Origin: Clostridia bacterium
GTDB lineage: Bacteria; Bacillota; Clostridia; Oscillospirales; Acutalibacteraceae
Assembly (NCBI GenBank): GCA_017428625.1
Contig: JAFRQM010000049.1
Coordinates: forward strand, 157,399-221,398
DNA length: 64,000 nt
Reading direction: 5' to 3'
Both the position numbers and the translations under genes were made by a program. Each line of letters opens with the position of its first letter. Within the stretch, counting starts at the first letter, position 1. The notes under the pieces are model-generated. The model was not told the origin of the DNA. It made no database searches and was given only the letters and a program-made list of their open reading frames with translations. Positions 33,599-42,768 of this stretch are shown here, piece by piece.

Positions 33599-34948
33599 TT
33601 AATTATAGTTTATCAGTTTTTGCGCTTCTTCAAGTGTTGCATAAACTCCTGCTGCGGTCATTGCGTAAAGGCAGGCGCCGTATGCCGCTTCTTCGGTATG
33701 AAGCGGCATTTTCAATTTAAGACCGAATGTATCGGTAAGAATCTTCTGAAGCGTCTTGTTTTTTCTCAGACCGTTGCCCGAACCGACCATAAATCGGTGA
33801 TTTTTATTATCACACTTATTGTAGATTTCTGCAAGTTCATCTGCCATACCGTGCAGAACACCGTAAATCAGGTGTTGCGCGGTAAAGTTTTCCGGTCCTA
33901 TGTTTTCTATGCTGCCTTTTTTGCCGGAATCGCTTCTTGTTCCGCAGAATGAAGTCGTGACTTTGAGAGGATTGCTTGGTTCCCCGTTTTTTTCGAGAAA
34001 TCTGTCAATAAAGGGATATGCGCTGTCATAATTGCAATCCGTTAAATTCAAAACACTTCTGATAAAGCTTTCAAGCAGCGAAAACGCCTTGCCTCCGCAG
34101 AGGGCGGAGCCGACAAAAAGATTGTTACTTTGATGATAAGGGCGTATTTCAGCGTTGTCAATATTTTGTATGTTGTTTTGTGATGTAAGAAATGAAATCT
34201 GACTGCCGGTTCCGAAATTAAGCAAAAGCGAATCTTCCGGATTATTAACCGAGCCGATAAAACTTGCCTGATTGTCACCTATTGCGCAACAGACGGGAAT
34301 ACCTCTGTGTTTGCCGATTATTACCGCATCATTTATAACATCGGGAAATAATGACAAATCAAGACCGGCGTTTAAAACAGCTTTTTTATCAATTTTTTTT
34401 ATTTCATTGTCAAATAAACCGAAACTTTGAGCGTCGGATGAATGAATGACGGGCGATTTAAGCCCGGCGAGTTTTGTGGCGGCAAGGTCGTGAACAGTGC
34501 ATATTTTAACAGCATTTTCAGGAATTTCATTTTTAAGTTTATGGCAAAACAGTGTTGTCGCTCCGAAACCGGATGACATTTTATATCCTGTCAATCCGCT
34601 TAGTGTTTCAGCGTAAGACAGTCCGTTTTCGGCTTTTTCAAGCCCTGTCATATCCTGCCATGTGAAAAGGTCGCTTACAGGGTTGCAGTTTTTGTCAACA
34701 TACACTATTCCGTGCATCTGACCTGTAACGCCGATACAACTGACAGGGGAATGTCTTTCAACAAATAAATCAACGGCAGAAACGCATTTTTCAATTATTT
34801 CGGAAGCGTTTTGTTTTCTTTCATAATCTCTGCCGTTAACATTGAAATTATTGGAGAAAGCAGTTGAATCAACAATTGAGCCGTTTTGATTGTCAAGAAC
34901 GCAGACGCATATTGAAGAGGTGCCTATATCAAGACCGATACTGTTCAT
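33599..34948 (-). CDS. FGGY-family carbohydrate kinase (sedoheptulokinase-like)
   Basis: A 449-residue sugar kinase of the actin-like ATPase fold. SIGLDIGTSSICVCVLD is phosphate-1, GVTGQMHGIVY resembles the sugar-binding region of sedoheptulokinases and xylulokinases, AIGDNQASF has the catalytic Asp, and LLNFGTGSQIS is phosphate-2. AAGGAG precedes the ATG. It sits 9 bp after the glycyl-radical enzyme, so it probably phosphorylates a ketose or polyol linked to that enzyme. The sugar is not known. Confidence 0.85.
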   Translation of the reverse strand: MNSIGLDIGTSSICVCVLDNQNGSIVDSTAFSNNFNVNGRDYERKQNASEIIEKCVSAVDLFVERHSPVSCIGVTGQMHGIVYVDKNCNPVSDLFTWQDMTGLEKAENGLSYAETLSGLTGYKMSSGFGATTLFCHKLKNEIPENAVKICTVHDLAATKLAGLKSPVIHSSDAQSFGLFDNEIKKIDKKAVLNAGLDLSLFPDVINDAVIIGKHRGIPVCCAIGDNQASFIGSVNNPEDSLLLNFGTGSQISFLTSQNNIQNIDNAEIRPYHQSNNLFVGSALCGGKAFSLLESFIRSVLNLTDCNYDSAYPFIDRFLEKNGEPSNPLKVTTSFCGTRSDSGKKGSIENIGPENFTAQHLIYGVLHGMADELAEIYNKCDNKNHRFMVGSGNGLRKNKTLQKILTDTFGLKLKMPLHTEEAAYGACLYAMTAAGVYATLEEAQKLINYN

Positions 34949-34957
34949 AATTACTCC

Positions 34958-37324
34958 TTAAAGCCTTGTTGATTCAAGGTCAAGTCTCATTATAATATCT
35001 TGCTGAATATCGGGCGAGAGGTCAAGAAAGTTAACAAATGTGCCGTGTATTCTCATAATGTAAACACCGCTCGGGGCGTATTTTTTTGGGTTTTCAAGAA
35101 CTTTTCTGAGTGTTTCGGGTGTGGTGACATTAACATAAAGATAAAAGGGTCTGACGCCTTCAGATTCGCAATTGAAGAAAAGAGGAGTCATTATTCTGTC
35201 AGAGAAGTCTTCACCCTTGCCCTCAAAGTCAGGTGATGTGAAAAAGCGAGGGTTTATTCCCATATGTGAAGCGTAACCGCCGTTAAACATTGAAAAAGGA
35301 AGTTTCATATTTGAGAGCATACGGAAACCGAGCCCGTTTGATGCTTCTCCGAAAAGCGGATCAACACCGTAATTAAGTTCGGTTCTCGCTTTTCTGCCGT
35401 CAGGAGTTGCGCCGACCCAGTAACCATAAAGAAGATGAGTGGAAGGTGTGCTCCAGTCTGCGCGGAAAGGATTGCCGAGATAATTTTTCTGTGATGTTAC
35501 AATTTCCGAAATCTTTTCGGCGATTTTCGCTGCTTCGTCATCAACTTCTTTTATATTGTTGCCGAATTTCGGGCAGGCAAGCAGCCATTCACGCAGTTCA
35601 TCAAAGCCGTCAAAGTCATTTTTTAAAGCTTCAATAAGCAAATCCGCGTCCTGAGGGCGCTCTTTAACAAAGCGGTCGATGGCGATAAACGAATCCGCAA
35701 CAACAGATAGGCCGTGAATCAGGCATCCGCTGCCGTTGTATTTTGTGCCTTGTTTGTTTGTGTCACGGCAATCTATACCCGTTTCAAGCCCGCCCATAAA
35801 AGAAGACAGGAACGGAACAGGCAGATTGAAAATCGCCTTAGAAGCGCCGTTACCCGCTTTAGTCATCAAGCCTGCGTAATGTTCGGCATTAAGATAAAAA
35901 TATTCGCGGATATTTTTTAAAATATCAAGTGTGTTTTCAGATTTTATTACTGAACCTATTTCTTTGCCGGTCAGAAGAGATTTGCCTTGGTTTAAAGTGA
36001 GTTCAAGAATTTTCGGAAGATTGAACCAGGTGTTTGTGGTATTGCCGTTGTCTTTGCCCATAATCAAAGGCTCCTGACAGCCGGCGACCGAACAGTCGGG
36101 AAGATCGTTTTCATCTACACCGTTTTTTCTGAGAATTTCAAAAAGAGAATCATCATTGAAAAATGACGGAGTAAGAACACCAGGGGTAAAAAGGAACCTG
36201 CCGATTTGCCGATATAATTCTTTCGGTGTGCCTTCGTGAAGTTTTATTGAAAGAATCGGTTGCGGCATATTCATATCGTAATACGCGTCAAGCAGGGCGT
36301 ATGAAGTATCATTTGTCAGGTCTTTTCCGTCGGTATCTTTGCCGCCGATTAAAAGCGATTGAGAGATTGCCCAGCTTCTGTCGGCAACATTGAAAAAAAC
36401 AAGAAAATGTTTAAGCAAAGCGGCGGCTTCTTCTATGTTTTCTCCGCTCATTTTTCTGTAAGGCTCAAATATCCTGTCTGCGTTACCGACGGAGAAAGCA
36501 AATGGGTTCGGAGCCTGTTCAAGGCACATCACCTGCCAGCAGATTATAAAACTCTGAACAGCCTCAAAAAGTGATTCGGCCGGTTGAGCAGGAACTTTTC
36601 TGAGGACTTTCTCCATATATTCAAGTTGTTCTTTTCTTGTTTCGGAAGCAGTCGCAGCTTTTGAAGCGCACAGATCGGCATATCTGTTTGCAAGAGTTAC
36701 AGCACTTTCAAGTGAAATTTTGAATGCTTTGTAATTTGATACTTTTTCGCCGTCAGTTTCGTTTTGCTCATTTATACTCGCTTTTTCAATAAGTGCGTTT
36801 ATTCCGTGTTTCAGAACGGGTCTGAAATCGGGAATCAGATGACCTGTTACCTGTTCAAAAAAGAAAGCAACCTCAGAAGTGCAGTTTTCATATTCATCAT
36901 ATACAGCGCACAATTCTTTTACATAATCGCTCTGAGCGGTTTTTTCACGAATAGTGTTAATTCTTTTTTCGGTGAATACATCATTGGGCTCAATGTCATC
37001 AAATACGGCGGTAGGGTCGCAGTAGCCGCAAAAGTTTTCAACTTTGAAAGAGGGGTTTATAAGTGCATATGATTTGGCAAATGCATCCCGCTGAGTTCCG
37101 CAGAAAACATTGTTATCGCTGACTGAAAGCGGCAGATTTTCGACCATCGCTTTAAGTTCAAGCGCAGCAGAAAGCTCTTTTGATTTGTCTTTGTTTTCTT
37201 CATGAATTTTAAGTGCCGTTTCACGGGATAAAAACCAACCGTCGAGCCGTTCAATGCTTCTTTCCTCTTTAAACAGCGCTTTCGCCATTCCGGTTACCGT
37301 TTTGCTGTCTGTGTTAACAAACAT
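34958..37324 (-). CDS. Glycyl-radical enzyme of the pyruvate-formate-lyase superfamily
   Basis: A 788-residue enzyme; the ATG at 37324 is chosen because AAAGAGGTG precedes it, and the GTG at 37333 lies inside that site. The thiyl-radical loop CSVAGCQEP provides Cys416 and Glu418, as in dehydratase- or lyase-type members and unlike true pyruvate formate-lyase, which has adjacent cysteines. WVGATPDGRKA is conserved. The C-terminal radical site is RIHGTF with Gly761, a departure from the common RVxGY. Adjacent activase gene supports function. The substrate is unknown; C-O, C-S or C-C cleavage of a sugar-derived compound are options. Confidence 0.85.
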   Translation of the reverse strand: MFVNTDSKTVTGMAKALFKEERSIERLDGWFLSRETALKIHEENKDKSKELSAALELKAMVENLPLSVSDNNVFCGTQRDAFAKSYALINPSFKVENFCGYCDPTAVFDDIEPNDVFTEKRINTIREKTAQSDYVKELCAVYDEYENCTSEVAFFFEQVTGHLIPDFRPVLKHGINALIEKASINEQNETDGEKVSNYKAFKISLESAVTLANRYADLCASKAATASETRKEQLEYMEKVLRKVPAQPAESLFEAVQSFIICWQVMCLEQAPNPFAFSVGNADRIFEPYRKMSGENIEEAAALLKHFLVFFNVADRSWAISQSLLIGGKDTDGKDLTNDTSYALLDAYYDMNMPQPILSIKLHEGTPKELYRQIGRFLFTPGVLTPSFFNDDSLFEILRKNGVDENDLPDCSVAGCQEPLIMGKDNGNTTNTWFNLPKILELTLNQGKSLLTGKEIGSVIKSENTLDILKNIREYFYLNAEHYAGLMTKAGNGASKAIFNLPVPFLSSFMGGLETGIDCRDTNKQGTKYNGSGCLIHGLSVVADSFIAIDRFVKERPQDADLLIEALKNDFDGFDELREWLLACPKFGNNIKEVDDEAAKIAEKISEIVTSQKNYLGNPFRADWSTPSTHLLYGYWVGATPDGRKARTELNYGVDPLFGEASNGLGFRMLSNMKLPFSMFNGGYASHMGINPRFFTSPDFEGKGEDFSDRIMTPLFFNCESEGVRPFYLYVNVTTPETLRKVLENPKKYAPSGVYIMRIHGTFVNFLDLSPDIQQDIIMRLDLESTRL

Positions 37325-37337
37325 AAAAAACACCTCT

Positions 37338-38201
37338 TTATGTATGAATGGTTTTCAATGAATATTTTTTGAATACTGTCTCGAATTCTTTAACTGTTTC
37401 AGGCTTTACAAAAGCTTCGTTTGTCATTGAATATTCCAAACCGCATTTTGCATATTTGTCCTTGCCGAATTCGTGATATCTCAAAAATTCAAACTCACAG
37501 AAATCAGCACAGATTTTTCTAAATAGTTCTGCAAACCTTAAAGCATCATCGTATGAAGAATTGAAGCCTCCGATGAGCGGAATACGAACAAGAAGTTGAT
37601 TTCTCAATTCGCATGCGGCTCGGATATTATTTAAGATTTTGTCATTGGGAAGGCCGCATACTTTATTATGCTTTTCGCTGTCGTAGTGCTTGCAGTCAAT
37701 TATAAGATAATCAGTCAAATTGAAAAGTTCGGGAAGACGGGGATGTGTGCCGTTGCATTCAATAGCGGTATTGATTGAATTATGATTTAATATTTCCAAC
37801 AAAGATTTAAGTGAATCAAACTGTATTGTCGGCTCGCCGCCGGTAAATGTAACTCCTCCGCCGTCGAAAAACATCGGTTTGCAGGTTGAAATATAATCAG
37901 CAATTTTTTCAACCGGTTCTGTTTTGCAACTGAGTTTAACTCTGCTTCCCGGTGCTTTAACACATATTTTTTCGCAGGTTTTGCAGGTTTTTCGGTCGGG
38001 ATTGCCGTCGGTAATTGCATTGCGTGAGCAATACTTACCGTTCGCTTTGCCGTCAGACATAAGTGCGCCATCAAGAGGTATTCCTTCCGGATTTGCACAC
38101 CACGGGCATTTAAGGTTGCAACCCTGAAGGTGATATACAAGGCGGTTGCCCGGACCGTCCTGAGAATAATTGAATCCGCAGTTGAAATACTTTAATTCCA
38201 T
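37338..38201 (-). CDS. Glycyl-radical enzyme activating protein (radical SAM)
   Basis: A 287-residue activase. GCNLKCPWC gives the CX3CX2C cluster motif (Cys28, 32, 35). A cysteine insert (58, 73, 76, 80, 92) can bind about one further [4Fe-4S] cluster, fewer cysteines than the two-cluster activases of many dehydratases. VTFTGGEPT is the SAM-binding GGE-type motif. It installs the glycyl radical on the enzyme encoded 13 bp downstream. The start is 3 bp after the LCP stop with no good ribosome site, indicating translational coupling. Confidence 0.9.
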   Translation of the reverse strand: MELKYFNCGFNYSQDGPGNRLVYHLQGCNLKCPWCANPEGIPLDGALMSDGKANGKYCSRNAITDGNPDRKTCKTCEKICVKAPGSRVKLSCKTEPVEKIADYISTCKPMFFDGGGVTFTGGEPTIQFDSLKSLLEILNHNSINTAIECNGTHPRLPELFNLTDYLIIDCKHYDSEKHNKVCGLPNDKILNNIRAACELRNQLLVRIPLIGGFNSSYDDALRFAELFRKICADFCEFEFLRYHEFGKDKYAKCGLEYSMTNEAFVKPETVKEFETVFKKYSLKTIHT

Positions 38202-38204
38202 TTC

Positions 38205-39350
38205 TTACTGACCGTCTGCACTTTCCTGATAGTTTGTATATATGAAATCATACAGATAATTTGCGTTTGCAACCGTGTCAAGTTCAACTACGCTCTGTGT
38301 GCCTTCAGTTCCGCTCCACGATGTGCCGTCGGTTGGGATTCTGGTTGACACAATATCAAAAAAAAGAGCGGAAAAACCTGTTCTGTATGCAAGGCAGGCT
38401 ATTTCAAAAGGATTCATATTTGACCGGATTTTCGGAATCACTCTGAAAAACGCGGCAACAGTTTTTAACAATTCTCCGTTTCTGACTTTATCAAGAACAG
38501 CCTTTATTACTTTACGCTGACGGTATGTGCGCATATAATCGGAATCAAGTTTTCTTATTCTGCAATAAACAAGAGCCTCGTCACCGTTTAAATGAACACT
38601 GTCTCCGCTGTTAATTGTATGCCTTGTTGTTCTGTTGATAAATCCTGCTTCGGCAGGCGTAACTTCAACATCTATTCCGCCGAGAGCGTCAATTATATCG
38701 GTAAACATTGTAAAATCGACAAGAAAACAGTCGTTGATATTAATTCTGAAATTGTATTCAAGAGTGTCAACAAGCAGTTGAGCGCCGCCCATCGCATAAG
38801 CGGCATTGAGTTTTGCGAATTTATGACCGGGAATCTGAATCCAACTGTCACGCAGAAATGAAGACAGTTTGATTTTGCCGTGAACCGTGTCAAGCGAGAC
38901 AAGAATCATTGAATCTGAACGCAGGGAGTCGCTTGAATCATTACCGTCAACACCGATAAGCAGAATGTTTTTTATTAAAGGATTGTAGTGAAGCTGATTG
39001 AAAGTGATATATGGATTTCTTTTTAAGGATAATCTGCCGCAACCCGAAAACATCGCTGCGCCGACTGTAAGTAAATATGAAACAGTAAAAACAATAACAA
39101 GAATAAACGCAATTTTTCTTACGGGAGCAAAACATCCACTGTTCTTTTTATTTTTGCCTGAAGAAGATGAAGGGGAAGGATCACTTTGATTTTTCTGCTT
39201 CTTTTTCTTTTCTTTTCCGCGGTATGGAGCATAGTTGTCACGGTCTGAAAGGTTTTGTTTTTCTGAGTTTATATCAGGAATATTTATTGTCGGAATTTCG
39301 AAACTGTCATTATTCATTTTAGGTTTTTTGGAAAAATATATATCGTCCAT
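38205..39350 (-). CDS. LytR-CpsA-Psr (LCP) family cell-wall protein
   Basis: About 381 residues, starting MDDIYFSKKPK at 39350 after AAGGAG; a longer frame to 39377 lacks a site. The cytoplasmic tail is rich in Lys and Ser, then one membrane segment (IAFILVIVFTVSYLLTVGAAMF), then the LCP domain: DSLRSDSMILVSLD, LSSFLRDSWIQIPG, KLNAAYAMGGAQL and YMRTYRQRKVI. These enzymes attach wall teichoic acid or polysaccharide to peptidoglycan. It has its own promoter, divergent from rnpB, and reads directly into the glycyl-radical activase gene. Confidence 0.9.
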   Translation of the reverse strand: MDDIYFSKKPKMNNDSFEIPTINIPDINSEKQNLSDRDNYAPYRGKEKKKKQKNQSDPSPSSSSGKNKKNSGCFAPVRKIAFILVIVFTVSYLLTVGAAMFSGCGRLSLKRNPYITFNQLHYNPLIKNILLIGVDGNDSSDSLRSDSMILVSLDTVHGKIKLSSFLRDSWIQIPGHKFAKLNAAYAMGGAQLLVDTLEYNFRININDCFLVDFTMFTDIIDALGGIDVEVTPAEAGFINRTTRHTINSGDSVHLNGDEALVYCRIRKLDSDYMRTYRQRKVIKAVLDKVRNGELLKTVAAFFRVIPKIRSNMNPFEIACLAYRTGFSALFFDIVSTRIPTDGTSWSGTEGTQSVVELDTVANANYLYDFIYTNYQESADGQ

Positions 39351-39387
39351 ATATAATCTCCTTCGAAAAAATACCAATATTAAAGTT

Positions 39388-39416
39388 ATTTTAAATTAAT
39401 ATAATAAATAAATCAA
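39388..39416 (-). promoter_or_regulatory. Promoter of the LCP gene
   Basis: Minus strand TTGATT, 17-bp spacer, TAAAAT, 38 bp before the ATG. It is the only clear promoter seen ahead of the LCP to GH51 block. Confidence 0.65.
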
Positions 39417-39425
39417 GTGAAAAAA

Positions 39426-39454
39426 TTGACATATTGTAAATAATTGATTAAAAT
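39426..39454 (+). promoter_or_regulatory. Promoter of RNase P RNA
   Basis: TTGACA, 17-bp spacer, TAAAAT, 9 bp before the RNA's first paired base, the right distance for a +1 start. Confidence 0.82.
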
Positions 39455-39462
39455 AATAAATC

Positions 39463-39802
39463 GAGTGGGATGGGCAGTCGCAGGCAGTTTTACTGCGTGA
39501 GGAAAGTCCGAGCTCCGCAGAGCGGGATAACGGCTAACAGCCGCCGAGGGCGACCTCAGGGAAAGTGCAACAGAGATATACCGCCTGCTGTGCAGGTAAG
39601 GGTGGAAAGGCGAGGTAAGAGCTCACCGGCGTGCGGGGAACCGCGCGGCCCTGCAAACCCTATCCGGAGCAACATCGACAGGGGTGTGTTTTACACGGCG
39701 CTTGCTCGGCGATACCCCGAAGGATGGCTTAAGCCTTGCAGTAATGTAAGGCGTAGAAAGATGATTGCCTTAAATGACAGAACTCGGCTTACAGTCCCAC
39801 TC
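39463..39802 (+). ncRNA. rnpB: RNase P RNA
   Basis: About 340 nt. GAGGAAAGTCCGAGCTCC and the ACAGAGATATACCGCC core region are the highly conserved RNase P catalytic segments, with GGGTGGAAAGGCGAGGTAAG in the middle. The ends GAGTGGGA and TCCCACTC pair as helix P1. The layout is type A-like rather than the Bacillus type B. The RNA processes tRNA 5' ends. Exact ends are set by the P1 helix and may shift by a few bases. Confidence 0.93.
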
Positions 39803-39825
39803 AAATTTTGTTTTAAGCAGGCTCT

Positions 39826-42027
39826 ATGGAAAAAGAACAGATTTCGGGAACTGCGGTATCCATTATTTTTCAGAATGATATCAACGGCTACACCGTGCTG
39901 GAATTTGAAACCGGCGACGGTGATATTTTTAATGCCGTCGGCTCTCTGTCATCTGTTATGATAGGTGAAAGAGTTAAATTAACAGGTTCCTGGACTGTTC
40001 ATCCGACATACGGCAGACAGTTTAAAGCCGAAATCATTGAAAGAGAGCACATAAAAACAGCAGATGATCAATATAATTACCTTGCCTCCGGTGCAATCAG
40101 AGGTATAAGAGAAGCGACAGCAAGAAAAATTATTGAAAAATTCGGTGATAAAACTTTTGATGTTATTTCCAAAGATCCACGCAGGCTCGCAACAATTAAA
40201 GGTATTTCCGCCGAGAGAGCAAAAGAGATTTCAGAGGAGTTCAATAAAACATTTTCCGAAAGAGAAATAATAATCGCGCTTGAAAAATACGGTTTGAACG
40301 CTTCCGAAAGCATAAAAATATACAAAGCGCTGGGTGACAGCGCCGTTATTGAGGTTGAGAGAAATCCTTATCTTATATGTGAAGATATTATCGGAATGTC
40401 TTTTGAAAAAGCTGAATCTGTAGCAGCAAGGTTAAATACAAAGCCGGATTCTGATTACAGAATTGCAGCCGGAGTAATTTGGGTTCTCAGGTATAATCTG
40501 CGCAACGGCCATACTTGCGTTCCGAGAAACAAACTGACGCCGCCATGTGTAAGTTTATTGAATATTGATAAAGAAGATGTTGAAAAAGCTGTTGACCGTT
40601 TAATAGATAACAAAAGTATTGTTTCTGAAAATGTAAACGGTAAACCTTTCATTTTTCTTAACGATATATATAAGGCTGAAAAAAATTGCGCAAAACAACT
40701 TACATTCAGAAAGAATTTTGCGGTTTCAGGCAGCAAAGCCACAGATGAAAGAATACAGCAGATTGAGGTAATAAGCGGAATCTGTTATAACGATGTTCAA
40801 AAAAAAGCCATCAGAACAGCGGTGGAAAAAGGTCTTCTTGTTCTTACCGGTGGACCCGGAACAGGTAAGACAACAACAATCAGAGCAATTATCAGTTTGT
40901 TTAATAATGACGGCATTGAAACAGTTCTCTGTGCCCCGACAGGCAGAGCGGCAAAAAGAATGAGTGAACTTACGGGCTATGAGGCTAAAACCGTTCATCG
41001 CCTTCTTGAAGCAGAATGGGACAAAAACGACAAGCCTGTTTTTGTAAGAAACGCCCGCAACCCGATTGACGCGGATGCTCTGATTATTGACGAACTGTCA
41101 ATGGTTGACATAACACTGTTTGATTCATTGCTTGATGCGCTTCCTCTCGGATGCAGGCTTGTAATGGTAGGCGATTCAGATCAGCTGCCGCCTGTCGGCG
41201 CGGGGAATGTTCTTCAAGATATAATCAATTCGGGAATTATCCCAGTTGTTGAGCTTAATGAAGTTTTCCGACAGGCCATGCAGAGTTCAATTGTAATCAA
41301 CGCACACAAAATTGTTCACGGTGAAATGCCCGACCTTTCAGTTCATAACAGCGATTTTTTCTTCCTCGAGAGAAAAAATCCGTTTACCGCAGCCGAAACC
41401 ATTGCGGATTTATATTACAGAAGATTACCCGAAGCTTATAATTATTCGCCTTTAAACGATATTCAGATTATTGCGCCGTCAAGAATAGGCGAAACCGGAA
41501 CCGAAAACCTGAATAAACGCCTGCAGTCGGTTCTGAACCCTCAGACAAAAAATAAAAAAGAGTTTTTGAATGCTGGAAGAATCCTTCGCGAAGGCGATAA
41601 GATAATGCAGACTAAAAACAATTATGATATTGAATGGACAAGTTCTGCTGACGGGTCAACGGGTATCGGTATATTCAACGGTGATATAGGAATAATAAAA
41701 AAGATTGATTTATTAAACGCGTATATGAAAATATCTTTTGATGACAAAGATGTTTTTTATCCGATTGAAAACGCTTCTCAGCTCGAACACGCTTACGCAA
41801 TAACGGTTCATAAAAGCCAGGGCAGTGAGTTTAAAGCTGTTATTATTCCCGTTTGCGGAATACCTGAAAAACTCGCTTACCGGAATTTGCTTTATACGGC
41901 TGTTACAAGGGCCAGAGAAATACTTATTCTTGTCGGTGATAATAACTGTGTTTTGTCAATGATTTCAAATGTTTCAAAGTCAAAAAGGTATTCCGCTCTT
42001 CAGAGTTTTCTGGTTATGGAGAAATAA
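39826..42027 (+). CDS. recD2: RecD2-type ATP-dependent DNA helicase
   Basis: A 733-residue helicase of the size usual for RecD2. N-terminal OB/HhH part (SIIFQNDINGYTVLEFE; GIREATARKIIEKFG), then Walker A LTGGPGTGKTTT (near residue 345), LIIDELSMVD (Walker B), GDSDQLPPVGAGN, and AYAITVHKSQGSEF with LYTAVTRAR at the end. It unwinds DNA 5'-3' in repair and works without RecBC. It starts 24 bp after rnpB with no clear terminator or promoter between, so some of its transcription may come from the rnpB promoter. Confidence 0.93.
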   Translation: MEKEQISGTAVSIIFQNDINGYTVLEFETGDGDIFNAVGSLSSVMIGERVKLTGSWTVHPTYGRQFKAEIIEREHIKTADDQYNYLASGAIRGIREATARKIIEKFGDKTFDVISKDPRRLATIKGISAERAKEISEEFNKTFSEREIIIALEKYGLNASESIKIYKALGDSAVIEVERNPYLICEDIIGMSFEKAESVAARLNTKPDSDYRIAAGVIWVLRYNLRNGHTCVPRNKLTPPCVSLLNIDKEDVEKAVDRLIDNKSIVSENVNGKPFIFLNDIYKAEKNCAKQLTFRKNFAVSGSKATDERIQQIEVISGICYNDVQKKAIRTAVEKGLLVLTGGPGTGKTTTIRAIISLFNNDGIETVLCAPTGRAAKRMSELTGYEAKTVHRLLEAEWDKNDKPVFVRNARNPIDADALIIDELSMVDITLFDSLLDALPLGCRLVMVGDSDQLPPVGAGNVLQDIINSGIIPVVELNEVFRQAMQSSIVINAHKIVHGEMPDLSVHNSDFFFLERKNPFTAAETIADLYYRRLPEAYNYSPLNDIQIIAPSRIGETGTENLNKRLQSVLNPQTKNKKEFLNAGRILREGDKIMQTKNNYDIEWTSSADGSTGIGIFNGDIGIIKKIDLLNAYMKISFDDKDVFYPIENASQLEHAYAITVHKSQGSEFKAVIIPVCGIPEKLAYRNLLYTAVTRAREILILVGDNNCVLSMISNVSKSKRYSALQSFLVMEK

Positions 42028-42028
42028 G

Positions 42029-42754
42029 ATGGTTTTTCGCGAATATTTTTCAAGATTTTACAATGCTTTTCTTGACGCTGTTTTTCCACCGAGATGTATT
42101 TTCTGCGACAGCGTTAAATCGCTTCAGAACGGTATTTGCTCTGAGTGCTTGAAAAAAGCCAAAGAAATTGAAGAACCTGTTTGTTTAAAATGCGGAATGA
42201 ATAAAAAAAGTTGCGTATGCAAAACCAAATCGCGATTTTATGACGGATTGTGCGCCCCGTTTGAATATGAAGGCGTAGTAAGAAGAGGTGTTCATATTTT
42301 TAAGTTTAACGGTCAAAGAGATAATTACAGATATTTCTCTCACCTGATGGCTCAGAATATAAAAAAGAGATTTGATTCTGTTGATTTTGATTTGGTTCTC
42401 AGTGTTCCGGCCACCGAAAAATCAATATCAGCGCGCGGATATGATCAAAGCGCTCTGCTTGCGGGCGGAGTTGCAAAAGAACTTGGGTTGGTGTATGATA
42501 ACAACGTTATCAAAAAGATTTATGAAACTGAAAGCCAGCACTTTCTCAGCACGGTTCTGCGAAAAGGAAACCTTACCGGAGCGTTTGACATAGTTGATAA
42601 AACAAAGGTTGCCGGCAGAACAGTTTTGCTCTGCGACGATGTTTCAACAACGGGCGAAACACTTGATGAATGTTCAAAAATGCTTTATCTCGCCGGCGCA
42701 GATAAAATTTATTGCAGTGTAATCGCTCTGACACAAATAAAAGAACAGAAATAA
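42029..42754 (+). CDS. comF: ComF/GntX-type phosphoribosyltransferase-like protein
   Basis: A 241-residue protein; the start at 42029 follows GGAGA and comes 2 bp after the RecD2 stop. Four-cysteine zinc ribbon (CIFC, CSEC; also CLKC, CVC) in residues ~20-65, then a PRTase domain with the PRPP-loop LLCDDVSTTGETLDE. ComF acts in DNA uptake for competence in Gram-positive bacteria; the pairing with RecD2 fits DNA metabolism. No other competence gene is in view. Confidence 0.9.
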   Translation: MVFREYFSRFYNAFLDAVFPPRCIFCDSVKSLQNGICSECLKKAKEIEEPVCLKCGMNKKSCVCKTKSRFYDGLCAPFEYEGVVRRGVHIFKFNGQRDNYRYFSHLMAQNIKKRFDSVDFDLVLSVPATEKSISARGYDQSALLAGGVAKELGLVYDNNVIKKIYETESQHFLSTVLRKGNLTGAFDIVDKTKVAGRTVLLCDDVSTTGETLDECSKMLYLAGADKIYCSVIALTQIKEQK

Positions 42755-42768
42755 AAGAAGGTGAAGCA

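Noticed and set aside
34958..37324. Pyruvate formate-lyase (pflB)
   Set aside because: The enzyme has a single Cys in GCQEP rather than the adjacent Cys-Cys pair, and the radical motif also differs.
39470..39961. A 163-residue open frame on the plus strand
   Set aside because: It runs through RNase P RNA and into the RecD2 gene in another frame; base pairing and conserved RNA cores show that the region is rnpB.
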